DNA of 64,000 nt, from contig OZ242051.1 in NCBI GenBank assembly GCA_965205255.1, positions 1,426,001 through 1,490,000 on the forward strand, read 5' to 3'. Of the stretch, positions 54,901 through 62,984 are shown in pieces. The position numbers were made by a program, and so were the translations under genes. The first letter of the stretch is position 1. Each line of letters opens with the position of its first letter. This DNA is from G965205255 sp965205255. GTDB lineage: Bacteria > Pseudomonadota > Gammaproteobacteria > Pseudomonadales > Endozoicomonadaceae. The notes below the pieces were generated by a model. That model was given only the letters and a program-made list of their open reading frames with translations. It was not told the origin of the DNA and ran no database searches.

Positions 54901-57900
54901 GTTACCGTCAGGAGTTATGGTTGCTATCAAATTTCCGCGCTTCCACTTCCAAAGTGTTTTTGCCCCATTGGGTAGCGTTTGTTCAATTCTATGACCATTA
55001 CCATCATATTGAGTCGTCGTTTTAGTTATCCATGAACTAGCATTTATTGCTTTGCTGACAAATGAAAACACCCCGTTTTCTCCGGATAGAGGAAGTAATC
55101 CTGAGCTTTTTAATGTTGTTAGCATGTTAACCGGAACTAGCTTACTTTGAAGTGCTTTTAACGTCGCTTTTAATTTATCAGAGTAGACAAACTTGCCATT
55201 AATTTTAGTCGCAGGGTTAAGTGCAAATGTATATTGGGCAATGGGTTTACCTAAAACATTTGATTGTACAACACTGAGTATTTGTCCTGTTTTATCATGT
55301 TGATTAAGAGCATCTGTCACAACGTTATAACTGATAAGCAACATATTTGGATCATTACGAACAGTAACACTAATAGTACCATTCGGTGATTGTTGCCATA
55401 TCAACCGGTTAAGTGTGTCATATCCGTACCGAGTAGTTAAAGCGATAGTTTTGCCGTTATTATCTGCTGCATGATAAACCGTCTTGCTGGCTGGTTGATC
55501 AGTTTGCGTATAGGTGATGCTGGTATTCTCAATCCAATTGGACGTGCCCTGCATGGGCAAACCTGCCTGATATCTGTCCCGATGCCATGTGGAAAGAATT
55601 TTTTGATTATTGCTTCCTCCTGCATACATGGTTTTTTCCTGAGAGCCATTGGGAATAGTTTGTACTACAGACTGTTCATCGCTGTTCGAAATATATGTCC
55701 ATGAAATTGTTTGAGGCTTACCACCGGTAGCAGGGGTAATCATTTCCTTTATAGGTCGTTGCCATACATCATATACCCATTTTTTATGCAGATTCTTCAA
55801 TGTATCATCACTGGAAAGTCTATCACCATTAATTAATGAGTAAACTGATTTGCCCATAGATAAAGACTTGGCGTCGTTAACACTATCACTTGCTTTTAAT
55901 AATCTAGATGCATTTATAATGTGAGAAACAGTCTGATGTGGCGCAACCTCAATATCAGTGGTGCGGATATGATTTTTAGAGTCAATATGTTGTGTTACAT
56001 TAAAAGTTATTTGTTGTGATGTACTACCGTTAATATAAGGGTATGAGGAACTGGTTTTAATAAGGTGAATAAAGTTTGAAGGATGATTGTACTTTATCAC
56101 TCTCAGCTGTCTTAGCTGATTGTAAGTCGGACTATTTTGATCAAGATCATAGTGGTAACTGGTTATCGTTGAAAGTTGACTTTGAGATAACTCAGGCAGG
56201 ACTTGGCCGGGTTTTAGGTTAGAAAAGTTATCTGGTGATAGCATACCAATAGATTTGGTTACTACATGCCATTCACCGGCAAGAGCAGAGTTATCTTCCC
56301 CTACAATATGGTCAAGCAGACTTTTTCTGTACATGCAGCCATTCTGACAACCAAAATGCTTGTCACCTTTTCTGGCTTTGTCCCTCTGATACTGTAGAAA
56401 CGTTCGATATTGCTTGATACTTGACGTATGCTGCTGAGATACAGGAACAAGCTTATAATTAAAAACGATCTCAACGGCAGATGCAAAATTGGCTTTTATA
56501 TTAAGTTTTGTAAATTGAGAACTACCTGTTGGGGTTTGTTCTGAGGGAAGATATAGCACTTTTTCCGGCAGTGTAATCTGTGGCCAGTTTGGATCCATTT
56601 CAGGGCAATGATTATCACCTTTTGGCGGGCAATATTGCGTATAAGTTTGCCTGCCGTAAGCATCTTTTTGCCAGATAATCTGCCCATTATTATCATATTG
56701 TTTTTGTTGCACTATGCGAGCTGGAGGTGTTGTAAAGTCACTTCTTTGAGTGGCTAATGAGTACAGAGTCTTTACCATTTTTCCGGGAAGAGAGTACGTG
56801 GGCGGAAGTTTTGTGAAGGTAGTGTTTTTCCAAGGTGAGTAAGTAACATCATTTTTAGCTATTAAAGCGTGGTGTAAGTCATCTGTCTGAGTAACAGTTA
56901 ATGGCAGATGATATTTATTATAAGTTGTTGTTGTAGATGTTAACCCATTATCTTGACTTACGGTGTACGTATAGTTATCTGCACGATCAAGCAAATTATC
57001 TTTGCCCGGTTCATTGCTGACACCACTTAGGTACCCTGTGTAATTATGCAAATTAGATGCATCTTCACTGTATCGATACCAGATCCTTCGAGTTGGAACA
57101 GAATCCCTATTTTTCAGTGATGCCATAGTTATTGTCTCAGTGACAACAGGAATGTGAGCACGATTAAATCCGACAGGCAACCCCTGAGGCTGCAGTGTAT
57201 TTCGATCGGATTCATTATTATAAAGAAAGGTTTCAGTTTGATTCGAAGGTTCAGTGATAGTTTTGATTAACCATGAGCGACCTCCCTGATCATCATAAGT
57301 AAAACGATACGAAGATGTCTGATCTGAATTTGTGATACCTTGCGTTGAGAGTGAAGGTAAGTTAATAGATCTGACAGATGGCTCCCCATTGATTTCATTT
57401 GTATGTATGACAATGGTTTGTGATCCATGAACAATAACAGCATTACTCTTATAAGTAATCCAGATACCGTTGTACTGACATTGATTGGTTCTACGACTGA
57501 CTTGTTCGTAAGTTAACGGGTGTGAGCATATATATAATAACCGTCGTTTTATATCAGTATTTCCGTGCCGGTCATAGTAAAACCATATACGCTTACCATC
57601 ATGTACTTCTTCCCAGTCTTCATAACCAAATAACAAGTGTTCACGAACACCAGTTGCGGTAGCAATAGTCCAGTCGCCGGGATTACCAGTTATGGTAATA
57701 TCACCCAGTTTATGCCTTAATGGATGCCAAACAGTATGCCCTTGTACATTACGGTCACTTTCCATAGTAAAACTATGTCCGTCACTAGTTGTTAAATCTA
57801 TTGTTTTATGGCCTGAAACTTCTGACGCTGATACATGTTCAAGACCGATATTAAAACTCCAGTGCGACCCAAGACCTAAAAAATTAGAGCCATGAGGTGC

Positions 57901-58332
57901 CGGACCACCAGAATAAGAAAGTACTAGGTTTCTTTTGTCTTGTCCGTTATCAAACAAAGTACTGGCGACAGGTAAACTAAACGATGCACTCCCCGTTCTC
58001 GGATCTACAGAAGCATCGGATGCACCATGAAAATTGTTGGCATTTGAAGGCAGACTTGCATTATTGTCAATAAATGTCGAAAAATTTCTTGGGGGTGAAA
58101 CAGCAAAACCTGAAGAATGGGAAACTGCACCTTTCCATATGTTTTTTTTAGAATGAAACTCATTCATTCTAATTTTTTGCAAACGATTAGTTTTGATTTT
58201 TTGATCAATATTTGAAGCGTACACTACTTGTTCAAAGGGCATAGTTAAAACAGTAAAAATAACAAACCACTTTACAAGGTGACAAAAAAAACTTCTAACC
58301 TTAAATATTCCATTATTTAACAACATTTCCAA
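51949..58332 (-). CDS. Giant secreted RHS/YD-repeat protein 2 with C39-like cysteine peptidase tail
   Basis: 2127 residues, a paralogue of the 11.0-17.4 kb protein over most of its length. Export segment near 20-40 (WFVIFTVLTMPFEQVVYAS), entry domain (SNANNFHGASDASVDPRTGS, FLGLGSHWSFNIG), YD repeats (ITYTYDADGRMLTM, TMTYDRYGQVM), core GYQFLGSGYRAYNPVYRVFM ... NNPIMNTDPSGHLPKW, with the DPSGH aspartate at residue 1755. Gly/Ser/Ala-rich hydrophobic segments follow to about 1950. The last 170 residues differ from RHS1: FTQNCIPNSTIAVLLEM (C1964), DLTHHAFPLKKLNGQYVALN (H2043/H2044, N2059). Cys, His and Asn/Asp spaced about 80 and 15 residues match peptidase C39. TTG 58332 or ATG 58326 is the start. 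glpK lies 114 bp upstream. No immunity gene adjoins. Confidence 0.88.
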   Translation of the reverse strand: MEMLLNNGIFKVRSFFCHLVKWFVIFTVLTMPFEQVVYASNIDQKIKTNRLQKIRMNEFHSKKNIWKGAVSHSSGFAVSPPRNFSTFIDNNASLPSNANNFHGASDASVDPRTGSASFSLPVASTLFDNGQDKRNLVLSYSGGPAPHGSNFLGLGSHWSFNIGLEHVSASEVSGHKTIDLTTSDGHSFTMESDRNVQGHTVWHPLRHKLGDITITGNPGDWTIATATGVREHLLFGYEDWEEVHDGKRIWFYYDRHGNTDIKRRLLYICSHPLTYEQVSRRTNQCQYNGIWITYKSNAVIVHGSQTIVIHTNEINGEPSVRSINLPSLSTQGITNSDQTSSYRFTYDDQGGRSWLIKTITEPSNQTETFLYNNESDRNTLQPQGLPVGFNRAHIPVVTETITMASLKNRDSVPTRRIWYRYSEDASNLHNYTGYLSGVSNEPGKDNLLDRADNYTYTVSQDNGLTSTTTTYNKYHLPLTVTQTDDLHHALIAKNDVTYSPWKNTTFTKLPPTYSLPGKMVKTLYSLATQRSDFTTPPARIVQQKQYDNNGQIIWQKDAYGRQTYTQYCPPKGDNHCPEMDPNWPQITLPEKVLYLPSEQTPTGSSQFTKLNIKANFASAVEIVFNYKLVPVSQQHTSSIKQYRTFLQYQRDKARKGDKHFGCQNGCMYRKSLLDHIVGEDNSALAGEWHVVTKSIGMLSPDNFSNLKPGQVLPELSQSQLSTITSYHYDLDQNSPTYNQLRQLRVIKYNHPSNFIHLIKTSSSYPYINGSTSQQITFNVTQHIDSKNHIRTTDIEVAPHQTVSHIINASRLLKASDSVNDAKSLSMGKSVYSLINGDRLSSDDTLKNLHKKWVYDVWQRPIKEMITPATGGKPQTISWTYISNSDEQSVVQTIPNGSQEKTMYAGGSNNQKILSTWHRDRYQAGLPMQGTSNWIENTSITYTQTDQPASKTVYHAADNNGKTIALTTRYGYDTLNRLIWQQSPNGTISVTVRNDPNMLLISYNVVTDALNQHDKTGQILSVVQSNVLGKPIAQYTFALNPATKINGKFVYSDKLKATLKALQSKLVPVNMLTTLKSSGLLPLSGENGVFSFVSKAINASSWITKTTTQYDGNGHRIEQTLPNGAKTLWKWKRGNLIATITPDGNNIHDSYNIQGNKILRCVQPRNQTYCHVLGTREYDDQDNLIWQADEYGKKITYTYDADGRMLTMTMPATKENKMHVFSYKYNSFAKVSASIDGVVYITYTYNPTTWQLTDKEDNISHLHYDYDPNTGFLIKINRSAPVSLKSSPGIDYPAGTETMTYDRYGQVMRVKDLAGNIYFSIHDKYGRVILSKVILPKKTTPTQLLAITYDTYFNRVAQVTNGIGIKRRFFYDDLGNLQTVTDKKADKILQQLSYTYNPQTKNISSITRSEGNDSATQTFSYDKKTNSLTAMSCNFTGKPEKISLLCPRDTDISGSQLTSPPLITSQHYTFDSWNNIKTVREKLVDIGGSQIIKTTTYTYEAKKNNIYDPHRIVSFITVWQSNKGSQIRIKSNRIIYDNLGRITKDANGNRLHYNAFGYQDGFINIKTNVHTLYTYDSAGHQVAEQSFDSLGKPLQQPLYMLYQNNFVTEQVQNDNKGKTNVSVELAGVAHSENGRINRWYVHDYKGDVISTFSSAGKKISDHVYSPYGMDDNLLNNVSKDLHNNSSIDVEHAWWAQHTPGFDGHMLDPASGYQFLGSGYRAYNPVYRVFMSHDSYSPFKKIDGYDFGDNNPIMNTDPSGHLPKWAGYLMGALGVMFSIASAILSPVVAAGVAIGASATGTVTNSLVATGIFSGVSGTIGVTTGTLQIASTALPNNKGLSIASQAFGITDALTSFGRSIAIVTSGISSALKSLSYTVSGFVISSGVTGAIASVTNEVTSGIGIAMQVNGQAAQNRSLASAINILSYVSMGFMLSSLMSSIGSGVAAKFTQHLYRRPFVPIQFTQNCIPNSTIAVLLEMQEESNIPDSNITELMQYLTFRKNNHYIEDALHRNNINFEYLLGFSDLKTTLNNNDVGLGIVLDDLTHHAFPLKKLNGQYVALNQAGRQLTTADFIPLKNISNNFQVIRIIRQGEMANAQIHEESIFATINKSPSSSSFSSLNSWEDGGKLL

Positions 58333-58446
58333 CTATTCACTTAAATAAGTATAAATTGGTTATAAAGTTAGAACAATAATATTAGTTATCAGTAAATAAA
58401 AATCGAAACTTGTTATGTATATACACCTTGTAGCTTGTATTTTTAT

Positions 58447-59940
58447 TTAAATAATTGATTTTCTGACAGCATATTTCCATCCTTCATAAAGACTTTCACG
58501 ATAACTTTCAGATAATTGAGGAATAAATTGTTTTTTCGTTTTAGTCAAACTTTCAAGTTGTTCTGTATTTTTCCAAAACCCCACAGCCAGACCCGCTAAA
58601 AAGGCTGCACCCAGAGCAGTAGACTCGGCAATCTTTGGTCGGAGGATGCAAGCACCAAGAATATCTGCTTGAAACTGCATGAGAAAATCATTAGAAGTTG
58701 CACCACCGTCAACGGTTAAAAGGTCAGGTTGCATTTTGGCATCTTTTTGCATGGCTTCGATCAGATCACGACTTTGGTAGGCAATAGACTCTAATGCTGC
58801 ACGAATAATATGATTACGGTTGGTACCTCGTGTCATACCAGTTATTATGCCTTTAGCTTCAGGGTTCCAATAGGGTGCGCCGAGACCTACGAATGCCGGC
58901 ACTAAATAAACACCACCAGTATCTTTTACCTGAGTAGCAAAGTAACCACTGTCTGCAGCATTTTGTATTATACAAAGTTCATCGCGTAGCCATTGAATGA
59001 TTGCTCCACCCATAAAGACTGAACCTTCCAGAGCATAACTGACATCACCAGTGGCACCTACAGCGAGAGTTGTTAATAAACCATTGTTGCTTTTAATTGC
59101 TTTTTTGCCAGTGTTCATCAACATAAAGCATCCAGTACCGTATGTGTTTTTAATCATACCTTCCCGGATACATAACTGACCGAATAAAGCTGCCTGCTGA
59201 TCTCCTGCAACACCTGCGACTAAAATACGTGTCCCACCTTTACCACCAATATTTGTTCGCCCATAAATAGACGAGGAAGGCTTAACCTCAGGAAACATGG
59301 AAACAGGAATATTCAGGTAATCAATCAGATTTTTATCCCATTCAAGAGTATGAATATTAAACAACATAGTTCGTGAAGCATTAGTGTAGTCAGTAACGTG
59401 AACCCGACCATATGTCATTTTCCAAAGAAGCCATGTGTCAATAGTTCCAAACAACAAATGTCCTTTATTTGCCTTTTCTCTTGCACCTTCAACATTATCT
59501 AAAATCCACTCTATTTTGGTTCCTGAGAAGTAAGGATCAACAACCAATCCTGTGTTTTCAATAATATAAGGTGCTAAGCCATCTTCTTTTATTTGTTTGC
59601 ATCTTTCAGCCGTTCGCCTGCATTGCCAAACAATAGCATTGTAAACAGGAATGCCTGTTTTCTTATCCCAAACGACAATAGTCTCTCGTTGATTGGCAAC
59701 ACCGATGGCTGCAACCTCATGGCTGAGAACGCCGGTTTTAGCAAGTACTTCTGTTAACACCGCACTTTGAGTTGCCCATATTTCCATAGGGTTATGTTCA
59801 ACCCAGCCTTTGACTGGGTAATATTGAGTAAATTCCTGCTGTGCAGAACCAATAATGTTTACTTTTTGATCAAAAATAATAGCTCTCGACGATGTTGTAC
59901 CTTGGTCCAAGGCAACAATATATTTTTTTTGTCCAGACAT
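58447..59940 (-). CDS. glpK: Glycerol kinase
   Basis: Phosphorylates glycerol to sn-glycerol-3-phosphate. 497 residues, E. coli length 502. N-terminal ALDQGTTSSRAIIFD, the substrate residues QYYPVKGWVEHNPMEIW and GVANQRET, TNASRTMLFNI, GVAGDQQAALFGQ, TYGTGCFMLMNTG and GGATSNDFLMQFQADI are all present. The loop GGKGGTRILVAG carries the residues that bind the allosteric inhibitor fructose-1,6-bisphosphate in E. coli GlpK. No glpF, glpD or glpR adjacent. A repeat copy lies upstream. Confidence 0.97.
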   Translation of the reverse strand: MSGQKKYIVALDQGTTSSRAIIFDQKVNIIGSAQQEFTQYYPVKGWVEHNPMEIWATQSAVLTEVLAKTGVLSHEVAAIGVANQRETIVVWDKKTGIPVYNAIVWQCRRTAERCKQIKEDGLAPYIIENTGLVVDPYFSGTKIEWILDNVEGAREKANKGHLLFGTIDTWLLWKMTYGRVHVTDYTNASRTMLFNIHTLEWDKNLIDYLNIPVSMFPEVKPSSSIYGRTNIGGKGGTRILVAGVAGDQQAALFGQLCIREGMIKNTYGTGCFMLMNTGKKAIKSNNGLLTTLAVGATGDVSYALEGSVFMGGAIIQWLRDELCIIQNAADSGYFATQVKDTGGVYLVPAFVGLGAPYWNPEAKGIITGMTRGTNRNHIIRAALESIAYQSRDLIEAMQKDAKMQPDLLTVDGGATSNDFLMQFQADILGACILRPKIAESTALGAAFLAGLAVGFWKNTEQLESLTKTKKQFIPQLSESYRESLYEGWKYAVRKSII

Positions 59941-59983
59941 AAATCTCTCATATTAACGGGTCAATAAAAGGGTTGTTACTGAC

Positions 59984-60140
59984 ATACTAAAACCTGTTTC
60001 TAGCTCCTGATATGAGCAGTTTTTATGGTTTGCTGTCAAAGGCAAATGACAAATAAGCCTAATATTATGAACAGGTTCAACGCATAACAGCAAGATCAGA
60101 AAAGTCGTTCAATAAGAAGTTAGAAGCCGGCTTTGATCTT
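59984..60140 (+). repeat. Dispersed palindromic repeat, copy F
   Basis: Between divergent glpK and thiE (gap 59941-60282). TACTAAAACCTGTTTCTAGC, CCTGATATGAGCAGTTTTTA, GTTCAACGCATAACAGCAAG, ATCAGAAAAGTCGTTCAATA and GTTAGAAGCCGGCTTTGAT. The ends GTTTCTAGC and GTTAGAAGCC keep the inverted relation. No TPP riboswitch motif is seen in the remaining leader of thiE. Confidence 0.8.
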
Positions 60141-60282
60141 AGTCCTGTTTCGACTGGGTACGGCAACTTTTTAAACTATTGACCTAACATCAAAAAAAAT
60201 TCCCATGGAAGCATCAAGAGCACTAATAATCCATATATAATGTCACAGAATATAAACAAGCAAGTATTAAAGTCTATTTACA

Positions 60283-60939
60283 ATGCAAAAAATTATTGCT
60301 CTTTCAGGATTATACGGTATTACTGAATCCACATTAATGCCAGATGACAGTACTCTGATTTCTTATACTGAAAAGGCCATAAAAGGCGGAATGGCTATTG
60401 TGCAATACAGGTGTAAAAACACCTCTTTCGAGAAACAACGGTATCAAGCAAGCTTACTGCTGAAACTCTGCCGACTCTATAATATTCCATTACTCATCAA
60501 TGACAATGTTGAACTCGCCAAAGAAATACACGCTGATGGTGTTCATATTGGTCAAAACGATATGCCTCTTCAGGAGGCCAGAAAAATGTTGGGTTCAGAT
60601 GCAATAATTGGTATTACTTGCGGCTCATCTTTACAAATGGCCATCGAGGCAGAAAATAATGGTGCAAATTATGTTGCCTTTGGCCGGTTCTTTCCTTCTA
60701 AAACAAAGCCTGAAGCAATACCGGCACCATTAAGTGTATTAACAAAAGCTAAAGAACAATGTAGACTTCCAGTTGTTGCTATCGGTGGCATTACCCCTGA
60801 AAACTGCACACAGGTGCTTCAGGCAGGAGCTGATATACTTGCTGTGGCAAATGGTTTGTTTGCTACATTAAACATTGAAGAACGGGCTAAACTATTTTCC
60901 GATTGTTGTGATCGCTATAATGAAAAGCAACTTATATAA
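60283..60939 (+). CDS. thiE: Thiamine phosphate synthase
   Basis: TIM-barrel enzyme joining HMP-PP and thiazole phosphate to thiamine phosphate. 218 residues. Markers: LYGITESTLMPDD, VQYRCKNTSFEK (KD/KN loop), LLINDNVELAKEIHADGVHIGQND, FGRFFPSKTKP and AIGGITPENC with the phosphate loop. hemL begins 100 bp downstream; the thiE-hemL pair is the common order in pseudomonads and relatives. No thiazole or pyrimidine biosynthetic genes are beside it. Confidence 0.95.
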   Translation: MQKIIALSGLYGITESTLMPDDSTLISYTEKAIKGGMAIVQYRCKNTSFEKQRYQASLLLKLCRLYNIPLLINDNVELAKEIHADGVHIGQNDMPLQEARKMLGSDAIIGITCGSSLQMAIEAENNGANYVAFGRFFPSKTKPEAIPAPLSVLTKAKEQCRLPVVAIGGITPENCTQVLQAGADILAVANGLFATLNIEERAKLFSDCCDRYNEKQLI

Positions 60940-61039
60940 AGGCGTATCTTATAGCGACTGTAATCAGGTAACATTTGATTTATACATATCTGTTAATATT
61001 TAATCACCCTATTAGAATACGATTATCTGGATAATTGTC

Positions 61040-62323
61040 ATGAAGACATCTGAATCACTGTTTGCTGAGGCTAAGCTCTATATTCCCGGCGGTGTTAATT
61101 CACCGGTACGCTCATTTAATGGCGTGGGAGGGACTCCCGTTTTTTTAAAAAGTGCACAAGGTGCTTACCTTTGGGATGAAGAAGGAAAAACATATATTGA
61201 TTACGTAGGCTCTTGGGGAGCTATGCTCATGGGGCATAATCACCCCTATATTGCCGGAAGTATTGCCTCTCAACTTGAACAAGGCATGAGTTTTGGTGCA
61301 CCCACGTATCTGGAAACACAGTTAGCGCACAAAATTTGTCAGCTAATGCCGTCTATTGAATTAGTACGCATGGTTAATTCCGGCACCGAGGCAACAATGA
61401 GCGCTATCAGACTAGCCCGTGGTTTTACAGGCCGAAATAAAATCATTAAATTTGAGGGATGTTATCATGGTCATGCTGATTCGTTATTAGCTAAAGCAGG
61501 GTCTGGCTCCCTGACCTTGGGAATACCCTCTTCAGCAGGTGTTCCTGCAGATATCACAAAACATACGTTAACACTTTCCTTTAATGATTTGGATATGGTT
61601 AATCAGGCCTTTGATCAGTATGGCGACGATATTGCATGCATTATCGTTGAGCCTGTTGCCGGTAATATGAACTGCATTACCCCAAAGGCCGGATTTCTTG
61701 AAGGTTTACGTGATATCTGTACCGAATACGATGCTTTGTTGATTTTTGATGAAGTCATGACTGGTTTTCGCATAGCCTCTGGAGGCGCTCAGGACTATTA
61801 CAATATAAATCCTGACCTGACTACTATTGGAAAAATCATCGGTGGAGGTATGCCAGTAGGTGCATTTGGTGGTAGAAAAGAAATCATGGATTATCTTGCA
61901 CCTAATGGTCCGGTTTATCAGGCTGGAACACTTTCCGGTAATCCTATGGCTGTAACTGCCGGATTAGCCTGTCTAGATCTGATCACCCAAACTGAGCATC
62001 TCTATGAGCAACTTGAAAAAAATACCCTCTTGTTAATGCAGGGGCTACAGGCTCAGGCTGATCGTTATGAAATCCCCTTTTCAACACGGCATATAGGTGG
62101 AATGTTTGGGATTTTCTTCAAACAAGAGGCTCCATTAACGTTTGAAGAGTCAATTTCTTGTAATAGCCATCACTTTAGAGCGTTTTTTCATAACATGCTC
62201 GAACAAGGTATTTACCTTGCTCCCTCACCCTTTGAGGCAGGCTTCATGTCTGTCGCGCATACCGAAGAGGATATTGAGAAAACCATAGCCTGCTCGCAAT
62301 ATGCCTTCAGAGAACTTCAGTAA
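61040..62323 (+). CDS. hemL: Glutamate-1-semialdehyde 2,1-aminomutase
   Basis: PLP enzyme of the C5 pathway making 5-aminolevulinate for haem. 427 residues, family length. IPGGVNSPVRSFNGVGG, DYVGSWGAMLMGHNHP, VNSGTEATMSAIRLARG, KFEGCYHGHAD, FDEVMTGFR and the PLP lysine in TIGKIIGGGMPVGAFGG. No frameshift. Its stop overlaps the ATG of the next membrane-protein gene by 1 bp. Confidence 0.97.
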   Translation: MKTSESLFAEAKLYIPGGVNSPVRSFNGVGGTPVFLKSAQGAYLWDEEGKTYIDYVGSWGAMLMGHNHPYIAGSIASQLEQGMSFGAPTYLETQLAHKICQLMPSIELVRMVNSGTEATMSAIRLARGFTGRNKIIKFEGCYHGHADSLLAKAGSGSLTLGIPSSAGVPADITKHTLTLSFNDLDMVNQAFDQYGDDIACIIVEPVAGNMNCITPKAGFLEGLRDICTEYDALLIFDEVMTGFRIASGGAQDYYNINPDLTTIGKIIGGGMPVGAFGGRKEIMDYLAPNGPVYQAGTLSGNPMAVTAGLACLDLITQTEHLYEQLEKNTLLLMQGLQAQADRYEIPFSTRHIGGMFGIFFKQEAPLTFEESISCNSHHFRAFFHNMLEQGIYLAPSPFEAGFMSVAHTEEDIEKTIACSQYAFRELQ

Positions 62324-62970
62324 TGCCAGAGCTGACGCTATCATTTGCAACTTCAAGCGCCATTTTGGCGCTTTCCAGTTTTTTTGGCGTGTTTTTAATG
62401 TTGCAGCGTTCCGCTTTCAGGAATACAGCCACTTGTCCGGCAAACACCGTCCTCATCAGTTTTTTTCTAATTGGTCTGACCGCTATAGCAGATACAATCC
62501 ACTATGGATTTTCGTTACATTTTACAGGTAATACAGAGGCAAATATCAATACTGTTGCCTTTTTCATCACTCCACCTCTATTTACTGCTTCCTATGTCAG
62601 CATTGGTTGGCAACTTCAATGGAAAGCCCGTTATGACTGGATAATTTTTTTCATCATCTGCGCTTTATTCTGGCTGGCAAAATCTACCCATAATCTAGAA
62701 TTTTATAGGACAATACTTATGGGAATGGCTTTGCTTGTTTCATTTATCGCCCTGATTCGGGCCCCTTTCCGACACCCATCAAGCACAGTTTTTTTTATGA
62801 TCGCCATATTGTCATATACCATGGCGCTTATAGTAATCAGTTATCTCAAGGTAATAATTCTTTTTTTAAGGGTAGACTTTTTTCACTATCTTACCGCACT
62901 AGCAAACCTGTTTCTCGCCAGTGGATTTTTCCAGCTCATGAGAAAAGGAGAAATAACACCCCGAAATTAA
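62323..62970 (+). CDS. Polytopic membrane protein of unknown function
   Basis: 215 residues with about seven hydrophobic helices: FATSSAILALSSFFGVFLML, NTVLISFFLIGLTAIADTIH, TVAFFITPPLFTASYVSIGW, WIIFFIICALFWLA, ILMGMALLVSFIALI, TVFFMIAILSYTMALIVISYL and YLTALANLFLASGFFQLM. No known transporter motif. The ATG overlaps the hemL stop (TAATG), so it is translationally coupled to hemL. Function unknown; perhaps a DUF6962-like integral protein, but I cannot confirm any family. Confidence 0.75.
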   Translation: MPELTLSFATSSAILALSSFFGVFLMLQRSAFRNTATCPANTVLISFFLIGLTAIADTIHYGFSLHFTGNTEANINTVAFFITPPLFTASYVSIGWQLQWKARYDWIIFFIICALFWLAKSTHNLEFYRTILMGMALLVSFIALIRAPFRHPSSTVFFMIAILSYTMALIVISYLKVIILFLRVDFFHYLTALANLFLASGFFQLMRKGEITPRN

Positions 62971-62984
62971 ACGGCTAAAAAAAA

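Noticed and set aside
59941..60282. TPP riboswitch before thiE or biotin operator before bioD
   Set aside because: The conserved CUGAGA-type and ACCUGAUC-type words of the TPP aptamer were not found, and no BirA-type palindrome is visible near bioD.
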